The notes beneath the pieces are model-generated. The model made no database searches. It saw only the letters and a program-made list of their open reading frames with translations, and was not told where the DNA came from. A DNA stretch of 64,000 bases, taken from positions 2,108,001 to 2,172,000 of the forward strand of contig OY723250.1 in the NCBI GenBank assembly GCA_963210315.1. The letters run 5' to 3'. This document shows, piece by piece, positions 21,469-31,170 of the stretch (within the stretch, counting starts at the first letter, position 1; every line of letters begins with the position of its first letter). The DNA is from Rhynchopus euleeides. Lineage: Eukaryota > Euglenozoa > Diplonemea > Diplonemida > Diplonemidae. A program made the translations under genes and the position numbers.

Positions 21469-24400
21469 ATGTTAGGTCCATGCCGATGGATCACACAATG
21501 TCTGCTGATGCTAATGATTGCAAGTATCGGCTCCGCGCAGCAGGCTAGGTTCCAGGTCATCATCTACGCCTTCACCATTGAGAGCGGAAAGTACCAGGAG
21601 GGCGGGGGTTCCGAACTCGACATGGTGGCCACCCTCGACGCTTCTGGCATTGCGCAGGTGGAGAGCTCGTGCATGGAGTGCGACACGCCGAAGACTCCGA
21701 GGAACCCCTCTGTGCCGTGCTCCGATGACGCCGCTACCTACATGGACACGGGCATGTTGGAGTCAGACGCCACCGACTTCACGATCACCCTGAATGCTTG
21801 GGAGGCAGACGAGCCGTACACCACGAAACCGCGGTGCGACGCCGGGGTGCACACACAGCGCCTCGGAATTGACACCTGCACCCTGCCCATCCGGGAGGGA
21901 GACCCCGGGCAGTGGCGCGAGGTGGTGTGCACCACGCCGCTGAAGATTGTGAACGTGCGCATCATGTGGCATCCCGCAGAGACGCGCGCACCGACGACGC
22001 CTGCGCCCGAGACAGGTGCACCTGACACCGCTGCTCCGGCCGTGGTGCCTGACACAACCTCCGCACCGGCCGCACCACCGGCCACTGCTACGCCCACAAC
22101 TGCACCCGCAACACCTGCACCCGCAACACCTGCGCCCGTACCGGCGACCCCGGCGCCGCCCCTTGGCGGTGCCCGGTTCCAGGTCATCATCTACGCCTTC
22201 ACCATTGAGAGCGGAAAGTACCAGGAGGGCGGGGGTTCCGAACTCGACATGGTGGCCACCCTCGACGCTTCTGGCATTGCGCAGGTGGAGAGCTCGTGCA
22301 TGGAGTGCGACACGCCGAAGACTCCGAGGAACCCCTCTGTGCCGTGCTCCGATGACGCCGCTACCTACATGGACACGGGCATGTTGGAGTCAGACGCCAC
22401 CGACTTCACGATCACCCTGAATGCTTGGGAGGCAGACGAGCCGTACACCACGAAACCGCGGTGCGACGCCGGGGTGCACACACAGCGCCTCGGAATTGAC
22501 ACCTGCACCCTGCCCATCCGGGAGGGAGACCCCGGGCAGTGGCGCGAGGTGGTGTGCACCACGCCGCTGAAGATTGTGAACGTGCGCATCATGTGGCATC
22601 CCGCAGAGACGCGCGCACCGACGACGCCTGCGCCCGAGACAGGTGCACCTGACACCGCTGCTCCGGCCGTGGTGCCTGACACAACCTCCGCACCGGCCGC
22701 ACCACCGGCCACTGCTACGCCCACAACTGCACCCGCAACACCTGCACCCGCAACACCTGCGCCCGTACCGGCGACCCCGGCGCCGCCCCTTGGCGGTGCC
22801 CGGTTCCAGGTCATCATCTACGCCTTCACCATTGAGAGCGGAAAGTACCAGGAGGGCGGGGGTTCCGAACTCGACATGGTGGCCACCCTCGACGCTTCTG
22901 GCATTGCGCAGGTGGAGAGCTCGTGCATGGAGTGCGACACGCCGAAGACTCCGAGGAACCCCTCTGTGCCGTGCTCCGATGACGCCGCTACCTACATGGA
23001 CACGGGCATGTTGGAGTCAGACGCCACCGACTTCACGATCACCCTGAATGCTTGGGAGGCAGACGAGCCGTACACCACGAAACCGCGGTGCGACGCCGGG
23101 GTGCACACACAGCGCCTCGGAATTGACACCTGCACCCTGCCCATCCGGGAGGGAGACCCCGGGCAGTGGCGCGAGGTGGTGTGCACCACGCCGCTGAAGA
23201 TTGTGAACGTGCGCATCATGTGGCATCCCGCAGAGACGCGCGCACCGACGACGCCTGCGCCCGAGACAGGTGCACCTGACACCGCTGCTCCGGCCGTGGT
23301 GCCTGACACAACCTCCGCACCGGCCGCACCACCGGCCACTGCTATGCCTACAGCGTCCCCTGCTGGTTCTACCTTTGTCCCTCCGACAGACAGTGGCGCA
23401 CCGGCAACCCCACTCCCTGCCGGGTCCTCGTTGACCCCCCTGACTGCGAGTGACGCGCCCCTGTCCCCGCTCCCTCCTGGTTCGACTTTTACACCTCTGC
23501 CCGCTGGGTCGACTGATGCACCCCTGACTGTCACTGCTGCACCTGATACCCCACTTCCTCCTGGCCCTGCTGGTTTGACTTTCGCGCCGACGACGGCCCC
23601 TGGCTCACCTGCAACCCCTCTGCCTGCTGGGTCGACTGACGCACCTACGACAGTCGCTACATCTCTGCCTGCCGGATCCAGTTTCGCACCTGCTCCGACG
23701 TCCGCACCTACGACTGTCCCTTCGACACCGCTGCCCGCAGGCTCCACTTTGACACCTGCAACCCCACTCCCTGGTGGTTCGACCTTTGCACCGACGCCTC
23801 TCCCTGCCATCCCTGCAACAGCTCTGCCTCCTGGGTCTACTTTGGCACCGACGACAGTCCCGATCACACCTGCAACAGCCCTGCCTGCTGGATCTACTTC
23901 CATACCGGCGACAGTCAGTGACGCACCTACTGGGCTCAGTTCCGCACCTGCAACCCCCCTCCCTGCTGTGTGGACTTACACGCCGACCACGGTCCCGATC
24001 ACACCTGCAACACCACTGCCTGCCGGGTCGACTTTCGCACCTACGACCGTCCCTGCTACACCGCTGCCTGCCGGGTCAACGTACGCACCTACGTCAGTCC
24101 CTTCGACACCGCTGCCTGTGGGCTCCAGTTTCGCACCTGCAACATCTCTGCCTGCTGGGTCTACGGCTGTGCCGTCGACACCGCTGCCTGCGGGCTCGAG
24201 TTCCGCGCCTGCAACACCCCTGCCTGCTGGGTCGACGTACGCACCTACAACTGTGGCTTCGACACCGCTGCCTGCGGGCTCCAGTTTCACACCTGCAACA
24301 TCTCTGCCTGCTGGATCTACTTTCATCCCGGCGACAGTCAGTGACGCACCTGCAACACCTCTGCCTGCTGGATCGACGTACGCACCTACTACTGTTCCTT

Positions 24401-27400
24401 CGACACCGCTGCCTGTGGGCTCCAGTTTTGCACCTGCAACACCGCTGCCTGCCGGGTCAACGTACGCACCTACGACAGTCCCTCTGCCTGCTGGGTCCAG
24501 TTCCGCGCCTGCAACACCTCTGCCTACTGGGTCGACGTACGCACCTACGACTGTTCCTTCGACACCGCTGCCTCCCGGGTCAACTTACGCACCTACGACA
24601 GTCCCTCTGCCTGCTGCGTCCAGTTCCGCGCCTGCAACACCTCTGCCTGCTGGGTCGACGTACGCACCTACGACTGTTCCTTCGACACCGCTGCCTGCCG
24701 GGTCAACTTACGCACCTACGACAGTCCCTCTGCCTGCTGGGTCCAGTTCCGCGCCTGCAACACCTCTGCCTACTGGGTCGACGTACGCACCTACGACTGT
24801 TCCTTCGACACCGCTGCCTGCCGGGTCAACTTACGCACCTACGACAGTCCCTCTGCCTGCTGGGTCCAGTTCCGCGCCTGCAACACCTCTGCCTGCTGGG
24901 TCGACGTACGCACCTACGACTGTTCCTTCGACACCGCTGCCTGTGGGCTCCAGTTTTGCACCTGAGACACCCCTGCCTGCTGGGTCCAGTTCCGCACCCG
25001 CAACATCGCTGCCTGCTGGGTCGACGTACGCACCTACGACTGTTCCTTCGACACCGCTGCCTGCGGGCTCCAGTTTTGCACCTGCAACACCTCCGCCTGC
25101 CGGATTGACGTACGCACCTACGACAGTCCCTCTGCCTGCTGGGTCCAGTTCCGCGCCTGCAACACCTCTGCCTACTGGGTCGACGTACGCACCTACGACT
25201 GTTCCTTCGACACCGCTGCCTGCCGGGTCAACTTACGCACCTACGACAGTCCCTCTGCCTGCTGGGTCCAGTTCCGCGCCTGCAACACCTCTGCCTACTG
25301 GGTCGACGTACGCACCTACGACTGTTCCTTCGACACCGCTGCCTGCCGGGTCAACTTACGCACCTACGACAGTCCCTCTGCCTGCTGGGTCCAGTTCCGC
25401 GCCTGCAACACCTCTGCCTGCTGGGTCGACGTACGCACCTACGACTGTTCCTTCGACACCGCTGCCTGTGGGCTCCAGTTTTGCACCTGAGACACCCCTG
25501 CCTGCTGGGTCCAGTTCCGCACCCGCAACATCGCTGCCTGCTGGGTCGACGTACGCACCTACGACTGTTCCTTCGACACCGCTGCCTGCGGGCTCCAGTT
25601 TTGCACCTGCAACACCTCTGCCTGCCGGATCGACGTTCGCACCTACGACAGTCCCCCTGCCTGCTGGGTCCAGTTCCGCGCCTGCAACACCTCTGCCTGC
25701 TGGGTTGACGTACGCACCGACGACTGTTCCTTCGACACCGCTGCCTGCGGGCTCCAGTTTTGCACCTGAGACACCCCTGCCTGCTGGGTCCAGTTCCGCA
25801 CCCGCAACATCGCTGCCTGCTGGGTCGACGTACGCACCTACGACTGTTCCTTCGACACCGCTGCCTGCGGGCTCCAGTTTTGCACCTGCAACACCTCTGC
25901 CTGCCGGATCGACGTTCGCACCTACGACAGTCCCCCTGCCTGCTGGGTCCAGTTCCGCGCCTGCAACACCTCTGCCTGCTGGGTTGACGTACGCACCGAC
26001 GACTGTTCCTTCGACACCGCTGCCTGCGGGCTCCAGTTTTGCACCTGAGACACCCCTGCCTGCTGGGTCCAGTTCCGCGCCTGCAACACCACTGCCTACT
26101 GGGTCGACGTACGCACCTACGACTGTTCCTTCGACACCGCTGCCTGCCGGGTCAACTTACGCACCTACGACAGTCCCTCTGCCTGCTGCGTCCAGTTCCG
26201 CGCCTGCAACACCTCTGCCTGCTGGGTCGACGTACGCACCTACGACTGTTCCTTCGACACCGCTGCCTGTGGGCTCCAGTTTTGCACCTGAGACACCCCT
26301 GCCTGCTTGGTCCAGTTCCGCACCCGCAACATCGCTGCCTGCTGGGTCGACGTACGCACCTACGACTGTTCCTTCGACACCGCTGCCTGCGGGCTCCAGT
26401 TTTGCACCTGCAACACCTCCGCCTGCCGGATCGACGTACGCACCTACGACAGTCCCTCTGCCTGCTGGGTCCAGTTCCGCGCCTGCAACACCTCTGCCTG
26501 CTGGGTTGACGTACGCACCTACGACTGTTCCTTCGACACCGCTGCCTGTGGGCTCCAGTTTTGCACCTGAGACACCCCTGCCTGCTGGGTCCAGTTCCGC
26601 ACCCGCAACATCGCTGCCTGCTGGGTCGACGTACGCACCTACGACTGTTCCTTCGACACCGCTGCCTGCGGGCTCCAGTTTTGCACCTGCAACACCTCTG
26701 CCTGCCGGATCGACGTTCGCACCTACGACAGTCCCCCTGCCTGCTGGGTCCAGTTCCGCGCCTGCAACACCTCTGCCTGCTGGGTTGACGTACGCACCGA
26801 CGACTGTTCCTTCGACACCGCTGCCTGCGGGCTCCAGTTTTGCACCTGAGACACCCCTGCCTGCTGGGTCCAGTTCCGCGCCTGCAACACCACTGCCTAC
26901 TGGGTCGACGTACGCACCTACGACTGTTCCTTCGACACCGCTGCCTGCCGGGTCAACTTACGCACCTACGACAGTCCCTCTGCCTGCTGCGTCCAGTTCC
27001 GCGCCTGCAACACCTCTGCCTGCTGGGTCGACGTACGCACCTACGACTGTTCCTTCGACACCGCTGCCTGCGGGCTCCAGTTTTGCACCTGCAACACCTC
27101 CGCCTGCCGGATCGACGTACGCACCTACGACAGTCCCTCTGCCTGCTGGGTCCAGTTCCGCGCCTGCAACACCTCTGCCTGCTGGGTTGACGTACGCACC
27201 TACGACTGTTCCTTCGACACCGCTGCCTGTGGGCTCCAGTTTTGCACCTGAGACACCCCTGCCTGCTGGGTCCAGTTCCGCACCCGCAACATCGCTGCCT
27301 GCTGGGTCGACGTACGCACCTACGACTGTTCCTTCGACACCGCTGCCTGCGGGCTCCAGTTTTGCACCTGCAACACCTCTGCCTGCCGGATCGACGTTCG

Positions 27401-30400
27401 CACCTACGACAGTCCCCCTGCCTGCTGGGTCCAGTTCCGCGCCTGCAACACCTCTGCCTGCTGGGTTGACGTACGCACCGACGACTGTTCCTTCGACACC
27501 GCTGCCTGCGGGCTCCAGTTTTGCACCTGAGACACTCCTGCCTGCTGGGTCCAGTTCCGCACCCGCAACATCGCTGCCTGCTGGGTCGACGTACGCACCT
27601 ACGACTGTTCCTTCGACACCGCTGCCTGCGGGCTCCAGTTTTGCACCTGCAACACCTCTGCCTGCTGGGTCGACGTACGCACCGACGACTGTTCCTTCGA
27701 CACCGCTGCCTGCGGGCTCCAGTTTTGCACCTGAGACACCCCTGCCTGCTGGGTCCAGTTCCGCGCCTGCAACACCACTGCCTACTGGGTCGACGTACGC
27801 ACCTACGACTGTTCCTTCGACACCGCTGCCTGCCGGGTCAACTTACGCACCTACGACAGTCCCTCTGCCTGCTGCGTCCAGTTCCGCGCCTGCAACACCT
27901 CTGCCTGCTGGGTCGACGTACGCACCTACGACTGTTCCTTCGACACCGCTGCCTGTGGGCTCCAGTTTTGCACCTGAGACACCCCTGCCTGCTTGGTCCA
28001 GTTCCGCACCCGCAACATCGCTGCCTGCTGGGTCGACGTACGCACCTACGACTGTTCCTTCGACACCGCTGCCTGCGGGCTCCAGTTTTGCACCTGCAAC
28101 ACCTCCGCCTGCCGGATCGACGTACGCACCTACGACAGTCCCTCTGCCTGCTGGGTCCAGTTCCGCGCCTGCAACACCTCTGCCTGCTGGGTTGACGTAC
28201 GCACCTACGACTGTTCCTTCGACACCGCTGCCTGTGGGCTCCAGTTTTGCACCTGAGACACCCCTGCCTGCTGGGTCCAGTTCCGCACCCGCAACATCGC
28301 TGCCTGCTGGGTCGACGTACGCACCTACGACTGTTCCTTCGACACCGCTGCCTGCGGGCTCCAGTTTTGCACCTGCAACACCTCTGCCTGCCGGATCGAC
28401 GTTCGCACCTACGACAGTCCCCCTGCCTGCTGGGTCCAGTTCCGCGCCTGCAACACCTCTGCCTGCTGGGTTGACGTACGCACCGACGACTGTTCCTTCG
28501 ACACCGCTGCCTGCGGGCTCCAGTTTTGCACCTGAGACACCCCTGCCTGCTGGGTCCAGTTCCGCGCCTGCAACACCACTGCCTACTGGGTCGACGTACG
28601 CACCTACGACTGTTCCTTCGACACCGCTGCCTGCCGGGTCAACTTACGCACCTACGACAGTCCCTCTGCCTGCTGCGTCCAGTTCCGCGCCTGCAACACC
28701 TCTGCCTGCTGGGTCGACGTACGCACCTACGACTGTTCCTTCGACACCGCTGCCTGTGGGCTCCAGTTTTGCACCTGAGACACCCCTGCCTGCTGGGTCC
28801 AGTTCCGCACCCGCAACATCGCTGCCTGCTGGGTCGACGTACGCACCTACGACTGTTCCTTCGACACCGCTGCCTGCGGGCTCCAGTTTTGCACCTACAA
28901 CACCTCTGCCTGCCGGATCGACGTTCGCACCTACGACTGTGCCTTCGACACCGCTGCCTGCGGGTTCGAGCTCCGCGCCTGCAACACCTCTGCCTGCTGG
29001 GTCAACTTACGCACCTACGACGGTCCCGATCACACCTGCAACGCCGCTGCCTGCTGGAGTGACGTTCTCACCAACGACGGTCAGTGACACACCTGCAACA
29101 CCCCTGCCTGCTGGGTCAACTTACGCACCTACGACAGTCCCTGCTACACCGCTGCCTGCGGGCTCTACTTTTGCACCTGCAACACCCCTGCCTGCCGGGT
29201 CAACTTACGCACCTACGACACCCCTGCCTGCTGGGTCGACTTACGCACCGTGGCACAACGTCCCTATTCTTCTCTCCTGCCCGGCACGCGTGACTGCCCT
29301 CTCCGTGCGACGTCGTGAGTTCGTCATCCGTGTTCTGTTCTCCCCACCAGACCGCTTGCAGCCGCTTGTTTCAGTTGTCACAGATTCGTCTGAATCGCGG
29401 CACCTTGCCTGGGCAGCACATCAGGACGGCTGGATGCAGGTTTCTGCTGATTCGAGCGGTGTGAGTCTTCGACTCGGACACGCTATGTACAGCACCCGTG
29501 TTGATGAGGAGGTCATGATCTCTGTCACCGATGCTTCCACCGGAGCTACTGCGAGTTGCAACACAACTGTCACCCCTGTCCGTGCTGCTGCCTCTACTCA
29601 GCCGTCGACAAACCGCGCTATCCCCAGCTACTCGATTGCCAGCGTCACTGCAGCGGCCTCAGCCGCGACACTCAGCCTCCTGACTGCACCCCAGTGCGGT
29701 GTCCAGACCGAACTCCCATTTGTGCTGCACCCCACAGGCCTCGAGATCAACGGAAGTGAACACGTCGGTGCTGTCGTCGGGAACCTGCTGCTCATGCTCG
29801 CACTCTCGCTCGTCGTGTGGGGCATCTCCGCCGCCCTGTCCACCGGGTCCGGCTTCCTCACCGAACTCCTCGCCCTCCAGGGCTTCAGCCATATGCCCTC
29901 CGCTGGGCTGCACTTCTTCGCCCTGCTCTACCAAGGCACGGCGTTTGCCTCCATCCACGTCATGGCACATGCCCCCGGCACAGGCGAGTTCCTCTGCGGT
30001 GCCGCCGGTGCCCTGGTGTGCCTCGGCGTGCCTGTTGCCGCCGTCATGGCCACCACTGCAGGCGTGCCCTGCCATGCGCTGTACAGCGAGGCCTTCCCAT
30101 CGGGCCGCATGGAGCGCTTCCTCCTTGGCCCTGGCGAGTGGGTCCCCTCCCGCATGAACCCCTTCGTGCTGCGGTATATGAACATGCTGAAGCCCTTCCA
30201 GCAGGCAAAGCTCTGGTTCTCAGGCATCGTGTTCCTCCTGATGGCCGCTGTGGCGGGTTTGAGCGTCATCGATGTCGCAAGCCTTACCGACTGCGGCCAC
30301 ATCCGGATCGCAATCGCAGCGCTGCTGGCAGCAATGGCCTGCTCGGTGATGGTGGTGTCGCCGTACTGCCGCACACGTGACAACCTGACGTACACCCTTG

Positions 30401-31170
30401 TCTATGCGATGGGTGCTGCTGCGCTTGCCGTGCAGGGCGCTGCTTACTACGCAGAGGATCTGGATGACAGCCGCTTCAACGTTGCGGCGGGAATCATAGA
30501 AGCTGCGCTGATCCTGGTTCTGTTGAAGGCTGTCACCGACCTCATCTGCGATGTGTACGTTGCATGGACCGGGCGCAGGGCGCTCTACACCACATCCCCG
30601 TGGGCGTTCGACGACGAGAAGATTGACATGACGGAGCTCCGCATGGAACCGGTGTCGGACACCCTGTCGGAATCCAAGGAGCCCTCCCTCATGAGCACCG
30701 TGGGTGAGTCCCACAGCGATGTGCTGACTGTGCAGGGATCGGGGCTGTTCCGCACCTACGGCCCTGCTGAGGATGCGTACATCCCACCGAGCCCGGCCTA
30801 CCTGGGCCCGGTGGGAACACCTGGGGCCGGGCAGCAGCGCACGTCGCTCTCGCTGGCAGGCAGGCCGTTCGTGCCCCAGATGGCTAACGACAACCCGGTG
30901 CTGTACAACCCTCTGAGCGACAGCACCGCGAGCAGCGGGATGACGACCACACCCAGCAGCATGGGGCGGTCGCAGGCTTCCCGTAGCGCACGCCTGCCGA
31001 ACTTTGGCCCCCAGTCGCTCCGGAGGGATTCTGCAGTGTCGATGCCGGGTATGCGCCGTGCCCCTGCGTCGTGGTATTCGCAGGGCGGTGTGACGCATGC
31101 GTCGACGGCACGTTCACAGGATGTTTCGACATGGCGCGGGCGGCCTCTGGCGTACACAGTCACAATCTGA
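21469..31170 (+). CDS. Giant mucin-like multi-pass surface protein, 3233 residues
   Basis: Residues 1-24 are a signal peptide (ITQCLLMLMIASIGSA). 26-625 hold three copies of a 209-residue module: a cysteine-bearing domain of unknown family (FQVIIYAFTIESGKYQEG to NVRIMWHP) plus an Ala/Pro/Thr linker. The third copy has a different linker end. About 626-2593 is a Pro/Thr/Ser array of TPLPAGSTYAPTTVPS-type units, expected to be heavily O-glycosylated and extended. 2597-2710 is the beta domain shared with the 799-residue paralogue (LLSCPARVTA to CNTTVTPV). About 2720-3045 is the shared membrane block (STLSLLTAPQCG equivalent ATLSLLTAPQCG, then ALLYQGTAFAS, RFLLGPGEW, PYCRTRDN, YYAEDLDD). The rest is a cytosolic tail. 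One uninterrupted 9.7-kb frame despite extreme repetition argues for selection on the protein. Location inferred as cell surface; function unknown. Confidence 0.88.
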   Translation: MLGPCRWITQCLLMLMIASIGSAQQARFQVIIYAFTIESGKYQEGGGSELDMVATLDASGIAQVESSCMECDTPKTPRNPSVPCSDDAATYMDTGMLESDATDFTITLNAWEADEPYTTKPRCDAGVHTQRLGIDTCTLPIREGDPGQWREVVCTTPLKIVNVRIMWHPAETRAPTTPAPETGAPDTAAPAVVPDTTSAPAAPPATATPTTAPATPAPATPAPVPATPAPPLGGARFQVIIYAFTIESGKYQEGGGSELDMVATLDASGIAQVESSCMECDTPKTPRNPSVPCSDDAATYMDTGMLESDATDFTITLNAWEADEPYTTKPRCDAGVHTQRLGIDTCTLPIREGDPGQWREVVCTTPLKIVNVRIMWHPAETRAPTTPAPETGAPDTAAPAVVPDTTSAPAAPPATATPTTAPATPAPATPAPVPATPAPPLGGARFQVIIYAFTIESGKYQEGGGSELDMVATLDASGIAQVESSCMECDTPKTPRNPSVPCSDDAATYMDTGMLESDATDFTITLNAWEADEPYTTKPRCDAGVHTQRLGIDTCTLPIREGDPGQWREVVCTTPLKIVNVRIMWHPAETRAPTTPAPETGAPDTAAPAVVPDTTSAPAAPPATAMPTASPAGSTFVPPTDSGAPATPLPAGSSLTPLTASDAPLSPLPPGSTFTPLPAGSTDAPLTVTAAPDTPLPPGPAGLTFAPTTAPGSPATPLPAGSTDAPTTVATSLPAGSSFAPAPTSAPTTVPSTPLPAGSTLTPATPLPGGSTFAPTPLPAIPATALPPGSTLAPTTVPITPATALPAGSTSIPATVSDAPTGLSSAPATPLPAVWTYTPTTVPITPATPLPAGSTFAPTTVPATPLPAGSTYAPTSVPSTPLPVGSSFAPATSLPAGSTAVPSTPLPAGSSSAPATPLPAGSTYAPTTVASTPLPAGSSFTPATSLPAGSTFIPATVSDAPATPLPAGSTYAPTTVPSTPLPVGSSFAPATPLPAGSTYAPTTVPLPAGSSSAPATPLPTGSTYAPTTVPSTPLPPGSTYAPTTVPLPAASSSAPATPLPAGSTYAPTTVPSTPLPAGSTYAPTTVPLPAGSSSAPATPLPTGSTYAPTTVPSTPLPAGSTYAPTTVPLPAGSSSAPATPLPAGSTYAPTTVPSTPLPVGSSFAPETPLPAGSSSAPATSLPAGSTYAPTTVPSTPLPAGSSFAPATPPPAGLTYAPTTVPLPAGSSSAPATPLPTGSTYAPTTVPSTPLPAGSTYAPTTVPLPAGSSSAPATPLPTGSTYAPTTVPSTPLPAGSTYAPTTVPLPAGSSSAPATPLPAGSTYAPTTVPSTPLPVGSSFAPETPLPAGSSSAPATSLPAGSTYAPTTVPSTPLPAGSSFAPATPLPAGSTFAPTTVPLPAGSSSAPATPLPAGLTYAPTTVPSTPLPAGSSFAPETPLPAGSSSAPATSLPAGSTYAPTTVPSTPLPAGSSFAPATPLPAGSTFAPTTVPLPAGSSSAPATPLPAGLTYAPTTVPSTPLPAGSSFAPETPLPAGSSSAPATPLPTGSTYAPTTVPSTPLPAGSTYAPTTVPLPAASSSAPATPLPAGSTYAPTTVPSTPLPVGSSFAPETPLPAWSSSAPATSLPAGSTYAPTTVPSTPLPAGSSFAPATPPPAGSTYAPTTVPLPAGSSSAPATPLPAGLTYAPTTVPSTPLPVGSSFAPETPLPAGSSSAPATSLPAGSTYAPTTVPSTPLPAGSSFAPATPLPAGSTFAPTTVPLPAGSSSAPATPLPAGLTYAPTTVPSTPLPAGSSFAPETPLPAGSSSAPATPLPTGSTYAPTTVPSTPLPAGSTYAPTTVPLPAASSSAPATPLPAGSTYAPTTVPSTPLPAGSSFAPATPPPAGSTYAPTTVPLPAGSSSAPATPLPAGLTYAPTTVPSTPLPVGSSFAPETPLPAGSSSAPATSLPAGSTYAPTTVPSTPLPAGSSFAPATPLPAGSTFAPTTVPLPAGSSSAPATPLPAGLTYAPTTVPSTPLPAGSSFAPETLLPAGSSSAPATSLPAGSTYAPTTVPSTPLPAGSSFAPATPLPAGSTYAPTTVPSTPLPAGSSFAPETPLPAGSSSAPATPLPTGSTYAPTTVPSTPLPAGSTYAPTTVPLPAASSSAPATPLPAGSTYAPTTVPSTPLPVGSSFAPETPLPAWSSSAPATSLPAGSTYAPTTVPSTPLPAGSSFAPATPPPAGSTYAPTTVPLPAGSSSAPATPLPAGLTYAPTTVPSTPLPVGSSFAPETPLPAGSSSAPATSLPAGSTYAPTTVPSTPLPAGSSFAPATPLPAGSTFAPTTVPLPAGSSSAPATPLPAGLTYAPTTVPSTPLPAGSSFAPETPLPAGSSSAPATPLPTGSTYAPTTVPSTPLPAGSTYAPTTVPLPAASSSAPATPLPAGSTYAPTTVPSTPLPVGSSFAPETPLPAGSSSAPATSLPAGSTYAPTTVPSTPLPAGSSFAPTTPLPAGSTFAPTTVPSTPLPAGSSSAPATPLPAGSTYAPTTVPITPATPLPAGVTFSPTTVSDTPATPLPAGSTYAPTTVPATPLPAGSTFAPATPLPAGSTYAPTTPLPAGSTYAPWHNVPILLSCPARVTALSVRRREFVIRVLFSPPDRLQPLVSVVTDSSESRHLAWAAHQDGWMQVSADSSGVSLRLGHAMYSTRVDEEVMISVTDASTGATASCNTTVTPVRAAASTQPSTNRAIPSYSIASVTAAASAATLSLLTAPQCGVQTELPFVLHPTGLEINGSEHVGAVVGNLLLMLALSLVVWGISAALSTGSGFLTELLALQGFSHMPSAGLHFFALLYQGTAFASIHVMAHAPGTGEFLCGAAGALVCLGVPVAAVMATTAGVPCHALYSEAFPSGRMERFLLGPGEWVPSRMNPFVLRYMNMLKPFQQAKLWFSGIVFLLMAAVAGLSVIDVASLTDCGHIRIAIAALLAAMACSVMVVSPYCRTRDNLTYTLVYAMGAAALAVQGAAYYAEDLDDSRFNVAAGIIEAALILVLLKAVTDLICDVYVAWTGRRALYTTSPWAFDDEKIDMTELRMEPVSDTLSESKEPSLMSTVGESHSDVLTVQGSGLFRTYGPAEDAYIPPSPAYLGPVGTPGAGQQRTSLSLAGRPFVPQMANDNPVLYNPLSDSTASSGMTTTPSSMGRSQASRSARLPNFGPQSLRRDSAVSMPGMRRAPASWYSQGGVTHASTARSQDVSTWRGRPLAYTVTI
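21544..23345 (+). repeat. 627-bp in-frame triplication inside host gene 2
   Basis: Units start at 21544, 22171 and 22798. The first two are identical by eye over essentially their whole length. The third is identical up to about 23340 and then leaves the repeat. 627 bp is 209 codons, so the frame is kept. Identity at the DNA level, not only the protein level, points to recent duplication or gene conversion. Confidence 0.96.
23346..29250 (+). repeat. Pro/Thr/Ser-coding array with 279-bp and 1686-bp higher-order repeats
   Basis: The base unit is about 30-45 bp (for example CCTGCTGGGTCGACGTACGC). Blocks recur at 279-bp steps (25481, 25760, 26039; 26561, 26840; 27242, 27521; 28247, 28526), and a larger block recurs with a 1686-bp offset (26307 and 27993). 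Both are multiples of three. Differences between blocks are few, so the array is being homogenised. Its assembled length may be unreliable. Confidence 0.93.

Noticed and set aside
22992-31163. Many long frames opposite or out of frame within host gene 2
   Set aside because: Shadows of the repetitive Pro/Thr/Ser coding sequence.
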